In this document: piece after piece, positions 46,044 through 55,408 of the stretch
Position numbering within the stretch: position 1 is the stretch's first letter
Layout of the letters: the number at the start of each line of letters is the position of its first letter
NCBI RefSeq assembly: GCF_001482385.1
Contig: NZ_CP013612.1
Location: 372,001 to 436,000 of the forward strand
Direction of reading: 5' to 3'
From: Pseudoalteromonas rubra
GTDB lineage: Bacteria; Pseudomonadota; Gammaproteobacteria; Enterobacterales; Alteromonadaceae
DNA length: 64,000 bases
The notes under the pieces: generated by a model
Told to the model about the DNA's origin: nothing
Database searches by the model: none
What the model saw: the letters and a program-made list of their open reading frames with translations, nothing else
Position numbers and translations under genes: made by a program

Positions 46044-46755
46044 ATGGGATGAGTAAACTCTGTTTTGCTTTGAGTACTGCCTCTGTTCTGTTCGCTGCAC
46101 CTAGCTGATTAAGGATCTGGCTTACCAGCTCTTTAACTCTGTCTTTGGACACTTGCATCAGCTCAGATATTTCCGGGTTAGTCATTCCTTTGGCCATATA
46201 CAGCAAACACTCGCTGCTTTTTGGCGTTAACGAGGGTCGCATAAATAAGTAGTCCGGACACTCTTTGATAATTCTGGGGATCAGAGTGAGTGTGATGTCA
46301 CTTAAAATCGTACTATGTTGATGATAAATTGATTTAATTTCATCGTATGATTGGCTGGAAAAGAAATTTACCAACACAATGGCACCGCCATAATGAACCG
46401 GTATAGCTATACCGCCATTGATTTTTTCCTGAGCGAACAGGCTGCCTAAGGTTTTTGGTGCAAGCGTTATGTTGTTGTAGTCATGAGTACTCCAAAAACG
46501 CGGCGCCAGTGTTTGCTGGCAGTAGTGGATCAGGTCATCAGAAAAACAATGCCCATCCGTAAAGTAAGCGCGAAGGAACTGTTCGGAACAGGTAGAAAGA
46601 TACCTGTAAACTGGCTCGGTGCCATTCACACCAACAATGAGAAACTGATCCATGCCAAGTGGTTCCGAAAATCGACTTAAAGCGGTGGTGATGGCTGTCT
46701 CCGGATACAATGCAAAGGCATCCGAGTGACTGATTTTTTTACCTGAGTAGTCCAT
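46042..46755 (-). CDS. LuxR-family transcriptional regulator, LuxI-less (solo)
   Basis: 237 residues. The N-terminal 165 residues resemble an autoinducer-binding domain: an aromatic pair (RAYF), a DD pair at the position of the conserved Asp, PRFW matching the conserved Trp, and GGIAIPV. The C-terminal GerE-type HTH is clear (LTPKSSECLLYMAKGMTNPE followed by ISELMQVSKDRVKELVSQIL). The Pro after the conserved Asp is replaced by Leu, so the ligand may not be a standard acyl-homoserine lactone. No LuxI is in the window. AGGAG precedes the ATG by five bases. It is divergent from the hybrid sensor gene. It could regulate the lipopeptide cluster or its neighbours, but this is not shown. Confidence 0.85.
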   Translation of the reverse strand: MDYSGKKISHSDAFALYPETAITTALSRFSEPLGMDQFLIVGVNGTEPVYRYLSTCSEQFLRAYFTDGHCFSDDLIHYCQQTLAPRFWSTHDYNNITLAPKTLGSLFAQEKINGGIAIPVHYGGAIVLVNFFSSQSYDEIKSIYHQHSTILSDITLTLIPRIIKECPDYLFMRPSLTPKSSECLLYMAKGMTNPEISELMQVSKDRVKELVSQILNQLGAANRTEAVLKAKQSLLIP

Positions 46756-47088
46756 ATAAACTCCTGTGTGCTTTTTTGTTTATTCGCAGGTTCCGTTTTT
46801 GCGCTCTGCACCTTTAAGTTAGTGAATTTTAGAACTATCAGTTATGAGAAAAGCGACACCGAGTAATGTAAAAGCGACATATATAATTGTTAGTATATAA
46901 ATCAATGGTTTATCTGTTTTTCAAGGTTGGCTTGGAAGAGTTTTGGGTGTTTGATTATTGTGCAAATTTAAAAACTCACTCTTTTTTGATTAATTCTGTT
47001 GGCAAATTTTTAACAAACTAGTTGACTGTACCTACTAAAGGTTATAGAAAGTAATTACGCATTTTACAGTAAGGACGTAAGGGCAATA
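46756..47088. promoter_or_regulatory. Divergent regulatory region between luxR-type and hybrid sensor genes
   Basis: 333 AT-rich bases. A direct repeat AAAAGCGACA occurs at 46849-46858 and 46870-46879. The start-to-start spacing is 21 bases, two helical turns, which is the arrangement expected for a regulator binding one DNA face in tandem. No gene is present. Confidence 0.45.
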
Positions 47089-50000
47089 ATGCTAAAATGG
47101 ACCTTGGCAGTTATCTTATTCTTTATCATTCAGTGCCCAGTACAGGCACGTGAGGTAGCCCAGCTCAGGCTGCACCTTCAATCCATCGACAAACTTGATA
47201 TGGTCACCATTATTACTTCTGTTTCACAAGACAGTCAGGGTTATTTGTGGATCAGTGGCACTTCAGGTGTATTGAGGTTTGATGGGTATCAGTCCATATT
47301 CTACTCCCATCCGTTAGCAAGAAAAGTGGTCGAAGACGCTCAGGGGCGCAGGTGGTTGCTGACAGGCCATGGTTTGTTTTTACATAATGACCAGCAGGAC
47401 AGGTTCATGCCTTATCTGGACACTTTGCGCCAACAGACTCCAAAAGACGCACGTCTGTTTAAGGACAGCTTTCTTTCTGTTCGCTCCAGGGATAATGATG
47501 CCTTCAGGCCAGCTGCTTTATATCAGGACAGCAGGGATAAGTTTTGGCTTGTGGGCGATGATGGCCAGTTAGTCCACTTTTCTCCTGATGAAGACGCCTA
47601 TCAGCTATATGACCTCCATAGTTCAGGGGTCGAACATAATCTTCGCTTTAGTGTTACCCTATATAAAGATGCTCCTTTGTTTATCTCTAAACTTGGCGAA
47701 GTATTCAGATTTGATAAATCCTCCGGCACTTTTATTAAGTTGTGGCAAAACAGTGTACTTGCCGATACCCGGATCGTCACGACCGGACCTGATAACAGTT
47801 TATATGCCGTGTCTGAACAAGGTTTTTTCAGACTCGAACAGCCTGACTCCAGACAGCCTTCACTGATCCATTTAAGCGATATTGACCATCATGCAGTTAC
47901 TTTTGTGTACTCAGGTCTCCACTCTACATATGTAGGAACTGAAAATGAACTCATAGCATTAGACTCCAGTGACAGAATCAGCCGGGTCAGCCGGTACCAC
48001 ACAAATGCCCGTTCGCAGCAAATATTCCTGATATATAGCGTGTTTGATGAGCAGGGAACGGTCTGGCTCGCAACCAGTCACTCCATATTTGAAGTGGAAC
48101 TGATACAGCCCGAATTTACAACAGAAAAAGCGGATCAAATCTCCTTAGTGCACAAGATGCCAAGGATTGATGGCTTACAAGTCGATGAAAATGATAACTT
48201 GTGGTTTATAAGCCAGAATCGGGTTTTCATGCAGCATCATGGTTTTGCTGAGGCCGAGCCTATATATCTGGATCCCGCTCAGCCAGAACTTGAGTTTTAC
48301 ACCGTTTATGCCGGGCGAGATGGGACATTGTGGTTTGGTGCATTATCCGCCTTATACCGGCTTGAAAAGGGGGCGTCCTCTGCAACCAAGGTTCGTGTAC
48401 CAGCCGAAAATGCAGGTAACGAACTGATGATTAGGGACATAGAGCAGTCGGATAACGGTCATTTATGGTTACTGACCTTTCAAGGAGTCGTAGAATTTTC
48501 GCCACAAACTGGTCGCTGGGTGTCTTTTTTGCCCGGGCATTTTAAAAACCTGAAAAAAGGCAGTAATGATGCGGTAATAGCTTGTGGTTTTGAGACATAT
48601 ATTTTGGGTCAGGGGGCACCTGCCAAGGTGCAATTCCAGATATCGAAAAGTAATAAGAAACTTGTTGTATTTGATGCTGATATCGACCCTGAAGGGAATT
48701 TGTGGGCGGCAACTTCTTATGGTTTATTACTGCATGACTTAAAAACAGAGCAATCACAGCTGCTTGATGTAAATGGTGTATATCCGAACGTAGCATTTAG
48801 CTTTGTATATCGAGATAGTACAAGGCATATCTGGGTGTCTGATATGACTAATCTATATAGACTCTCGCTTGATACTAAGGAGGTAGTATTTTCAACTCCA
48901 GTTAAGCGATTGAACATAGGTGCAAAAACCTATGACAGTGCCGCTGAATCAAGCACCGGAGTTTTATATCTGGGAGGAATAAGTGGGATCGTTGCCTTAT
49001 CAAATATACAGGCTGTGGATCCCTATGGCGTGCACATAAGCACCGTATATGTACAAGGTGAGCGCTATGCGGTGTACCAGGATGCTTTGCATTCACAAAA
49101 TATTATTCTGCCGGGCAGAGAGTTTAACAGTGAGCAAAGGAACTTTAAATTCGAGTTCGTGAATATCAAACGGGATCGGGACGTTGATGTCTATTATCAA
49201 TATCGCCTTCTAGGGTTTGATACGAATTGGACGGAGGCAGAGCAAACGCAACGCAGCGCTACCTATACTAACCTGCCGCCGGGTATATACAAGTTTGTGA
49301 TTAGAAGCAGGGCGATTTCGAGTGACTGGACTGAATCGCGCTTTGAATTTGAAATCGCAACGCCCTGGTATTTAACTGGCTGGGCTTTCACACTCTATGT
49401 TTTTGGCTTTGTGTTGTTGACCTGTCTTCTCCTGTTTGCCAGAACATACCAACTGAGGCGACGTAACCTGCACCTGGAAGAGCTGGTACTGTCTCGCACC
49501 AAAGAGATAGATCAAAAGCGTGCACAAATAGCCAGTTTGATGGAAAGTAAAAATGTGTTTTTTGGCAATGTATCCCACGAGTTGCGAACGCCTCTGGCCG
49601 TGATCATGCTGCCAATTAAAAGTATGTTGAGGCAGTCAAGTAGTGACGGCAATAGCAAATGGCATGCTGCCTATTCACAGGCCCTTAGGTTGGAAAAACT
49701 CATCGACAATCTGATCCGCTATGCTAAAAAAGACGATGTCTCCCCGTTTGAAAATCATCACTTTACTGCCAAAGAGGTGCTGCTAAAGCAGACTCATGCA
49801 TTTGAGTTGCTCGCCAACGAAAAACAGATCCATTATAAGGTTACACATACCCTGGATGCACAGGAAGTGTTGCTGAACGAAGCAGATTTTGAACAGATAG
49901 TGACAAACTTACTCTCTAACGCTGTGAAATATACGCCTGAAGAAGGTGAGATTTTTATAGAAGCGCATCAGCTTGGCGGTTTCCTGAAACTTGTGTTTAC

Positions 50001-50958
50001 TAACTCCGGGCCTGGTATTTGTAAATCCTTACAGGCTGATGTGTTTAAACGATATGTGCGGGGAGAGCACAGTGAAATAAACGGGCAGGGGATTGGTTTG
50101 TCTGTGGTTCACAAGCTTATTAGTGACTGTGGAGGCGATATAGTGCTGAGCAGTGAGCCGGGGAAAGGGTGTCAGTTTACCCTCATGCTCCCTCTTTACA
50201 GTGAAGTGTTAGTGCACGATCCTGACAGCAGAATACAAACAGAAACAAAGACTGAGTTTCAGTTGACTGACAAAGCTGAGTCTAATGCCCATGTATTGAT
50301 TGTGGAAGACAACCCACAGCTAAGAATGATGCTACAGGAGTCTTTGTCTGTGTGGTTTGATTGCACAGTTGCCTGTGATGGAGAGCAAGGCCTGTTGCAA
50401 GCAAAATCTGAGTTACCCGACCTCATTATCAGTGATGTGATGATGCCCCAAAAGTCAGGACTGGAGATGTTGCAAGAGATTAAGCAGGATGAGACAACGA
50501 GCCATATTCCTGTGATATTACTGACAGCAAAAGAGGATGACGATAGCCGGATCTTAGGGTTTGAAGCAGAAGCAGATGATTACATAGGTAAACCCTGTGA
50601 TCTTGATGTGTTGAGGCATAGAGTAGAAAACTTGATTAAAGGGCGTAAGAAGCTGGCGCGGCTATTTGCTGAACAGATCCTACGCAGCCCGCCTAAGGCT
50701 GATGTGCTCGGTGATACAAAACGACTTCCCTTTATTGATAAAATCCAGCAAGTGATTGCACAAAATTATCAGGACCCCACTTTTGATACTGAGAGCATGG
50801 CCAGCCATGTGTTTTTGAGTGTACGACAGCTGCAACGTAAAACCCGTAATCTGACAGGTTTATCGCCAAATGCGCTGCTCAGACAATATCGTTTAGAGCA
50901 AGCACGTGCCCAGTTGGTGGCACTGTACAAACTGAGTAATCACGCCGATGTGAACTGA
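47089..50958 (+). CDS. Hybrid two-component system sensor/regulator, AraC domain truncated by transposon
   Basis: 1289 residues as read. Signal peptide (cleavage after QCPVQA), two-blade-type Reg_prop propeller repeats (LWISGTSG, LWFGALS, LWAATSYG) over about 40-690, Y_Y_Y domain (about 700-765), transmembrane helix near 770-790, HisKA with His830 (NVSHELRTPL), HATPase, a receiver domain with phospho-acceptor Asp1116 (ISDVMMP), and the first half of an AraC-type HTH. From residue 1276 the sequence comes from the inserted element and ends 13 residues later. The missing second HTH lies at 59844-59992. Such sensors bind oligosaccharides or other ligands in the periplasm and control nearby uptake or degradation genes. 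The truncated form probably cannot bind DNA. Confidence 0.9.
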   Translation: MLKWTLAVILFFIIQCPVQAREVAQLRLHLQSIDKLDMVTIITSVSQDSQGYLWISGTSGVLRFDGYQSIFYSHPLARKVVEDAQGRRWLLTGHGLFLHNDQQDRFMPYLDTLRQQTPKDARLFKDSFLSVRSRDNDAFRPAALYQDSRDKFWLVGDDGQLVHFSPDEDAYQLYDLHSSGVEHNLRFSVTLYKDAPLFISKLGEVFRFDKSSGTFIKLWQNSVLADTRIVTTGPDNSLYAVSEQGFFRLEQPDSRQPSLIHLSDIDHHAVTFVYSGLHSTYVGTENELIALDSSDRISRVSRYHTNARSQQIFLIYSVFDEQGTVWLATSHSIFEVELIQPEFTTEKADQISLVHKMPRIDGLQVDENDNLWFISQNRVFMQHHGFAEAEPIYLDPAQPELEFYTVYAGRDGTLWFGALSALYRLEKGASSATKVRVPAENAGNELMIRDIEQSDNGHLWLLTFQGVVEFSPQTGRWVSFLPGHFKNLKKGSNDAVIACGFETYILGQGAPAKVQFQISKSNKKLVVFDADIDPEGNLWAATSYGLLLHDLKTEQSQLLDVNGVYPNVAFSFVYRDSTRHIWVSDMTNLYRLSLDTKEVVFSTPVKRLNIGAKTYDSAAESSTGVLYLGGISGIVALSNIQAVDPYGVHISTVYVQGERYAVYQDALHSQNIILPGREFNSEQRNFKFEFVNIKRDRDVDVYYQYRLLGFDTNWTEAEQTQRSATYTNLPPGIYKFVIRSRAISSDWTESRFEFEIATPWYLTGWAFTLYVFGFVLLTCLLLFARTYQLRRRNLHLEELVLSRTKEIDQKRAQIASLMESKNVFFGNVSHELRTPLAVIMLPIKSMLRQSSSDGNSKWHAAYSQALRLEKLIDNLIRYAKKDDVSPFENHHFTAKEVLLKQTHAFELLANEKQIHYKVTHTLDAQEVLLNEADFEQIVTNLLSNAVKYTPEEGEIFIEAHQLGGFLKLVFTNSGPGICKSLQADVFKRYVRGEHSEINGQGIGLSVVHKLISDCGGDIVLSSEPGKGCQFTLMLPLYSEVLVHDPDSRIQTETKTEFQLTDKAESNAHVLIVEDNPQLRMMLQESLSVWFDCTVACDGEQGLLQAKSELPDLIISDVMMPQKSGLEMLQEIKQDETTSHIPVILLTAKEDDDSRILGFEAEADDYIGKPCDLDVLRHRVENLIKGRKKLARLFAEQILRSPPKADVLGDTKRLPFIDKIQQVIAQNYQDPTFDTESMASHVFLSVRQLQRKTRNLTGLSPNALLRQYRLEQARAQLVALYKLSNHADVN
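50909..50914 (+). repeat. Target-site duplication, left copy (CCCAGT)
   Basis: CCCAGT directly precedes the left terminal inverted repeat and is repeated at 59838-59843 directly after the right one. The hybrid sensor coding frame continues across the pair when the element is removed. Confidence 0.8.
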
Positions 50959-50992
50959 TCCCTGGCGCTGGCTTCACTGAGCTATAGTCGAG

Positions 50993-51937
50993 TCAGGCCA
51001 GGTAGTAAGACATTCGCTTGAGGATTTTTTCGAGGTACGAGGTTGTACCAATTTGGTAGTCATGCATATCCTGTAGGTCTTCGGTGAGTTTTCCAGCGAG
51101 TGAATGGTCAATGGATTTTAAAAAGGCCATTTTATGGTGATATGTGTCCTCAATTAATCCGATTTCGAGGGCTAGCTGCAACCAATAGTGATAGCACTGA
51201 ATCGCTCCATCAAAATCGATGGCTTGTTTGGAGTAAAACCCCATTGGGACCAGGTAAAAACTCTCATTATCTGACTCGTCTGCATTTAGCCAGTTAGCAA
51301 TGCGATAATACAAGTCTGCCGCAATGGGTGAAAGTGGCAGTGTCATTGCCATTCTCATGAACATTTTTGTTGTTGATATCAGCTCAGTACAAAGAGATGC
51401 GTATTCGGGATTGTGGACTTTCTCGTAAGTCAAAATAAGCAAGTAAGTGAGTGCATCCAGACTATCCTGCTCACTAAGTGCATGAACTGTTTTTCCATAA
51501 GGGTGCTTGCGTTTTATATTTCCGCTGGTTGTACGGGCAATACCCTTAGAGGATATGGCCGGTGGCAATGACAGCAAAATCGAGTTAATGTTTGCTTCAG
51601 TATAAGGTGTATCTAAAAGTTGCCAGATTGGATGGCAAATAGTTGAGTACATTAAGTCAATTTCGACGTGCAACTGTTTTTGCAATTTCTGCTCAATGTT
51701 GCGAACAACGCCTTCTCTCCCGATCACTTCTCCGTCACGCTTTTTATAAAACAGCTTATTTAGGTTGTGCTTTTTGGTTAGAGCACTTTTCGAGCCGTCT
51801 TCTGCATATAGTAGCTTTTTGGTCACCTGGTAAGGATTTTTTGATTCAGTGATGTTTTGAATAAAAGAAGCAAAGTAACGAGTCGCCAGGCTTTTACTTG
51901 GTCGTGAAAGGCGTTTGTAGTCATGGAAGTTGAGCAT
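50993..51937 (-). CDS. Hypothetical protein near the left end of the transposon
   Basis: 314 residues, soluble, mixed charge, no signal peptide or membrane segment. I do not recognise a family. The N-terminal third is Lys-rich (SALTKKHNLNKLFYKKRDG), and the C-terminal half is helical with repeated Leu/Tyr patterns reminiscent of TPR-like helices (YYRIANWL, CYHYWLQLALEIGL). Transcribed toward the left terminus, divergently from the small HTH gene. The ATG at 51937 lacks a good ribosome-binding site. Being inside the element, it may be a cargo or accessory gene; the HTH neighbour could regulate it. Confidence 0.65.
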   Translation of the reverse strand: MLNFHDYKRLSRPSKSLATRYFASFIQNITESKNPYQVTKKLLYAEDGSKSALTKKHNLNKLFYKKRDGEVIGREGVVRNIEQKLQKQLHVEIDLMYSTICHPIWQLLDTPYTEANINSILLSLPPAISSKGIARTTSGNIKRKHPYGKTVHALSEQDSLDALTYLLILTYEKVHNPEYASLCTELISTTKMFMRMAMTLPLSPIAADLYYRIANWLNADESDNESFYLVPMGFYSKQAIDFDGAIQCYHYWLQLALEIGLIEDTYHHKMAFLKSIDHSLAGKLTEDLQDMHDYQIGTTSYLEKILKRMSYYLA

Positions 51938-52122
51938 AAAAAGTTGTGCATTTCAATGTACACAGTGACCTATAAAAGCAAAGTGAAGTTAAGTCAGTGA
52001 TTTAGAGTTCATCGTTTATGAAAATCCATATCTTTAATCTAATAATAAGGCCTTTGATGGTTTTTGCCAGCTTGACTAGGCTTACTCAGTTGCGTTTAGT
52101 TTACCTTTGAAGGGGGTTGTCT
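51938..52122. promoter_or_regulatory. Divergent spacer inside the transposon
   Basis: 185 bases between the 314-residue gene and the small HTH gene; it should contain both promoters. No clear palindrome was seen. Confidence 0.3.
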
Positions 52123-52392
52123 GTGAGTGAAGCGATTGACCCAGAATGTAAGGCGCTTGCACTGCAATTGGAGCAAGATTTACTGGGATTATACGCTAGC
52201 CCGATACTATCTGGTGAGCAGTTGAGGTTAGCCATGGGGTATAGAAGTGTTGAGGCACTTCGGCAGTCTATTGTTCGTAACACCATTCCTATCAAGATAT
52301 TCACTATTCAAAACCGCAGGGGGCGTTATGCATTAACCAAAGACGTCGCACTCTGGCTGGCACAGCAAAGAACCGATTCAAGTGATACTTAA
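52123..52392 (+). CDS. Small predicted DNA-binding (HTH) protein
   Basis: 89 residues from GTG 52123, which has GGGGG six bases upstream (a TTG at 52117 would overlap that site). The segment ILSGEQLRLAMGYRSVEALR followed by QSIVRNTIPIKIFTIQNRRG reads as a helix-turn-helix plus a short beta hairpin, as in excisionase-like or plasmid regulator proteins. It may control the transposon operon or the divergent 314-residue gene. I do not recognise a specific family. Confidence 0.6.
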   Translation: MSEAIDPECKALALQLEQDLLGLYASPILSGEQLRLAMGYRSVEALRQSIVRNTIPIKIFTIQNRRGRYALTKDVALWLAQQRTDSSDT

Positions 52393-52605
52393 CGTCTGGA
52401 GGTACTAAATGATTGTATAGCGTGTTTTATTTTTGCCGGAGCTAGAAAGCAGAAGGCCCGAGTTGGTCCCTCGAGCCCTATGTGTTGATTGTCGAGTTGT
52501 ATACGCCGACTCCTCAATCCTAGTTCCTCACTGCACTTAGGTCAAGCTTTCTACTGCGAAGGCTGGTGATGCTTTGTGCTTGTTTTTTACATGAGGAAAG
52601 AAAAT
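52393..52605 (+). other. Spacer upstream of istA
   Basis: 213 bases with no gene. It is likely to contain the transposase promoter. No IS end was identified here, in keeping with the larger element ends at 50915 and 59837. Confidence 0.3.
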
Positions 52606-54165
52606 ATGAGTTATTTAAAGCCACTGAAGCGGCGCAGGCTGGTGAAGCTAGTTTTAGTAACGCAGCACTCGAATAAAAAAATTGCTGGCATAGTCGGTGT
52701 TTCAGAAAATACCGTTAAGAGCTACCGGCTGAAATGTGAGCAAAAGTCAATCAAGGTAGAAATGGTGGATGATGCCAATGACAGCGAACTTGCCAACATA
52801 TTTGGTGTCGGGCAAAAGGTTTCCTGTTCAAGTCTTAAGTGCCCACCTTTAGACTGGGTTCATGATTTGATGCAAGAAAGGCATCAAACACTGATGCAAA
52901 TTTGGCACTCTACTCGCCTTCAGGATCCTGAAAACTTTATCAGTTATTCTCAGTTTACACATCGGTACCGAGCTTATGTGAAAAAGCTGGATATCAGTAT
53001 GCGACAAACATATTCACCCGGTGAAGTTGCCTTTGTTGATTTCGCAGGAAAACGAATTCAGATAAAAGATCCTGAGTCGGGCAAGTTAACTTGGGTAGAG
53101 ATTTTTGTCTTAGTCTTGGGCTACTCGCAGTATATCTTTGCGTGTGCAGTCAATTCACAGAAAACAGAAAACTTTTGCCTTGCACAGCAAAAAGGATTTG
53201 AGTTTTTAGGTTGTGTACCGAGAGCAATTGTCCCTGACAACTTAAAGGCTGCCGTTATTAAAGCGGGTAAAGAGCCGCATCTAAACGCAGCATACGAAGA
53301 GTTTGCAGATCATCACGGAACGACGATTGAGCCTGCCAGAGTTAGAAAGCCGAAGGATAAATCACTAGGAGAGCTTGGCGTGTTGCTTGTAACCCGGTGG
53401 ATTACAGTCGTTTTACGAAGAAGAACCTTCTTTAGCATTGAGGAGCTAAACAAGGAAATTGCTCGGTTACTTGTTGTGTTAAACAATCGACCGTTTAAAC
53501 GATTTCCGGGTAGCAGGTATCAACGGTTTCACGAGGTAGAGAGAGCAGCGATGCAGCCGCTAAATAGCACGGCGTTTGAGTATGGGGCATGGAGTTATAA
53601 CCGTACAGTCGGAAAAGATTATCATGTCGATATTGAAGGGCATTTCTACTCAATACCTTATCAGTTCAGACATGAAAAAGTGGATGTGAAAGTTTGTGCC
53701 GACAAGGTTGAGATCTATCAAAACCATGAGCACCTGACCACTCATAAACGCAGCTTTGTAGTAAATGGAACGACAACAAACAATGACCACAGACCATATA
53801 ACCATAAAAAGTATGCCCAGATGCACAAATCATTCTTTCTCGCTTGGGCATCCGGAATTGGTGAAGGGGCCATTAAAGTCGTCTCTGAACAATTCAAAAA
53901 TAAGAGTGACCATTCGTCAAAGGCCTGTCAGGCCTGTGAAAAATTGAAAGTACTTGAGAACGATTTTGGGGTGACACGTTTTGAAAAAGCGTGTGAATGT
54001 GCATTAAGAATACACTCGCCAACTTACACAAGCATTAAGTCAATCCTACAGTGCCGCATCGATGAGCACGAAATGGTGGAGGAAGGGGGCGAGGGCAACC
54101 TGCCGGAGCATTCTAACATCAGAGGCCCAGAGTATTACAAAGGCCTAAGGGGGTCTCATGTATAA
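52606..54165 (+). CDS. istA: IS21-family transposase IstA
   Basis: 519 residues from ATG 52606, which has GAGGA eight bases upstream; GTG 52576 and ATG 52591 are longer alternatives in the same frame. An N-terminal HTH (KKIAGIVGVSENTVKSYRLK) is followed by an RNase H-like catalytic core: Asp145 (AFVDFAGKRI), Asp211 (VPDNLKAAV) and Glu256 in a KDKSLGELGV segment corresponding to the KxKVE region of IS21 transposases, then TRWITVVLRRRTFFSIEELN and NNRPFKRFPGSR. It catalyses strand transfer together with IstB. It overlaps istB by eight bases. Confidence 0.93.
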   Translation: MSYLKPLKRRRLVKLVLVTQHSNKKIAGIVGVSENTVKSYRLKCEQKSIKVEMVDDANDSELANIFGVGQKVSCSSLKCPPLDWVHDLMQERHQTLMQIWHSTRLQDPENFISYSQFTHRYRAYVKKLDISMRQTYSPGEVAFVDFAGKRIQIKDPESGKLTWVEIFVLVLGYSQYIFACAVNSQKTENFCLAQQKGFEFLGCVPRAIVPDNLKAAVIKAGKEPHLNAAYEEFADHHGTTIEPARVRKPKDKSLGELGVLLVTRWITVVLRRRTFFSIEELNKEIARLLVVLNNRPFKRFPGSRYQRFHEVERAAMQPLNSTAFEYGAWSYNRTVGKDYHVDIEGHFYSIPYQFRHEKVDVKVCADKVEIYQNHEHLTTHKRSFVVNGTTTNNDHRPYNHKKYAQMHKSFFLAWASGIGEGAIKVVSEQFKNKSDHSSKACQACEKLKVLENDFGVTRFEKACECALRIHSPTYTSIKSILQCRIDEHEMVEEGGEGNLPEHSNIRGPEYYKGLRGSHV

Positions 54166-54910
54166 ACAGCAGGTATTCGACAAGCTGGAAGGTCTGGGCT
54201 TAAGCGCTGCGGCAAAAAGGTTAGACTCAATCCTTTCTTCTCCGGATAGTGCTTCTCGACCTGTACTGGATATTGTTGCTGATTTGGCTGACGCTCAAGA
54301 TGCTGAAAATATGAGGAAAAAGCTAGAGCGTATGTTGAAAAACGCGAAGTTGAAACAGTCCAGTGCATGTATAGAAGACATAGACTATAGCCCTCAAAGA
54401 GGTATTGATAAAAAGCTCATCGAATCTCTGTGTGAATGCTCATGGATTGAAAAAGCTCTGATTATTATATTGTCCGGTAGTGCAGGTGCAGGGAAAAGCT
54501 GGTTGGCATGTGCATTAGCGAATAAAGCGATCAGAGAAGGCTTTAGTGCTTTATATAAACGATGTAGCTTTTTATACGAAGAATGGGAAGTTGCCGCAAG
54601 AGACGGCTCAATATCTAAGGTCCGTAGGCAGCTCAAGCGACCGCGAGTAATAATCCTGGACGATTGGGGGATGACTCCTTTGAATGCCCGAAATAGGCAG
54701 GACTTGCTTGATATGCTTGAAGACAGAGCAGGCTGCGGCGCAATGATCATCACTTCCCAACTACCGGTTGAAAAATGGCATGAGTATATTGGTGAGCCAA
54801 CTGCTGCGGATGCCATCATGGACCGTATTGTACACCGGGCCCATATCATTCAGTTGCATGGCGAATCAATGCGCAAGCTCCACTCTCCTATCGCGGAGGA
54901 AAACTCATGA
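54158..54910 (+). CDS. istB: IS21-family ATPase IstB
   Basis: 250 residues. AAA+ ATPase with Walker A GSAGAGKSW (Lys113) and Walker B VIILDDWG, followed by the sensor region TSQLPVEKWHEYIGEP and an arginine-rich end. IstB assembles on target DNA and stimulates the IstA transposase. It starts inside istA and its stop overlaps the next start codon (ATGA), so it belongs to one translationally coupled operon. Confidence 0.93.
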   Translation: MYKQQVFDKLEGLGLSAAAKRLDSILSSPDSASRPVLDIVADLADAQDAENMRKKLERMLKNAKLKQSSACIEDIDYSPQRGIDKKLIESLCECSWIEKALIIILSGSAGAGKSWLACALANKAIREGFSALYKRCSFLYEEWEVAARDGSISKVRRQLKRPRVIILDDWGMTPLNARNRQDLLDMLEDRAGCGAMIITSQLPVEKWHEYIGEPTAADAIMDRIVHRAHIIQLHGESMRKLHSPIAEENS

Positions 54911-55407
54911 ATAACATGACTCAGCCTGAACATATTCGGCAATTTGATCTGCAAATTCGTACGCAAACGCTGCCTTTGCTCTGTGAGCATTACAGACAGT
55001 CTTTTCAGGCGTCTGCACGGGCAAAACACTATGTACGGGAGCAACTTGGTGAGGCGTGTAGCCTGCCCGGGCAAACAATGCTGGGGTTTGCGGATCGCAC
55101 TATGGGTAATCGCCTGCCAGCGCCCCGCAGTGCAGAAGGACAGCTGGTGCGTGGTGTTCTAAAACGGTTGGGCATCATCAGGCCCAGTGGCCATGAAGTG
55201 TTGAGCGGGTGCATCATCGTCTTTCTGCAACAGGCCGAACAGTTACATGCGATATACGGTGAACGCATTGGCAGAAGGCGCAAAGGCGCATTTCAGCGGT
55301 TGTGGATACCCCTGTCGCATGAAAGCCTGAGGCAATCACTGCCAGAGGGGTTTAAGCCTGTATATGAGCTGGCGATGTGCCTGAGCCAACTCCGGCGGGA
55401 GGTGTAA
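54907..55407 (+). CDS. Hypothetical protein in the transposition operon
   Basis: 166 residues, basic, helical, no known motif that I can identify. It overlaps istB by four bases and stops one base before the recombinase gene, so it is co-translated with them and is likely an accessory factor for transposition or recombination. The N-terminal region (ARAKHYVREQLGEACSLPG) could be a DNA-binding segment. No function is proposed beyond that. Confidence 0.65.
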   Translation: MNNMTQPEHIRQFDLQIRTQTLPLLCEHYRQSFQASARAKHYVREQLGEACSLPGQTMLGFADRTMGNRLPAPRSAEGQLVRGVLKRLGIIRPSGHEVLSGCIIVFLQQAEQLHAIYGERIGRRRKGAFQRLWIPLSHESLRQSLPEGFKPVYELAMCLSQLRREV

Positions 55408-55408
55408 G

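Noticed and set aside
52393..54910. Short autonomous IS21 insertion limited to istA-istB
   Set aside because: No inverted ends or target duplications were seen around the two genes, the next gene overlaps istB by four bases, and matching ends were found at 50915 and 59837.
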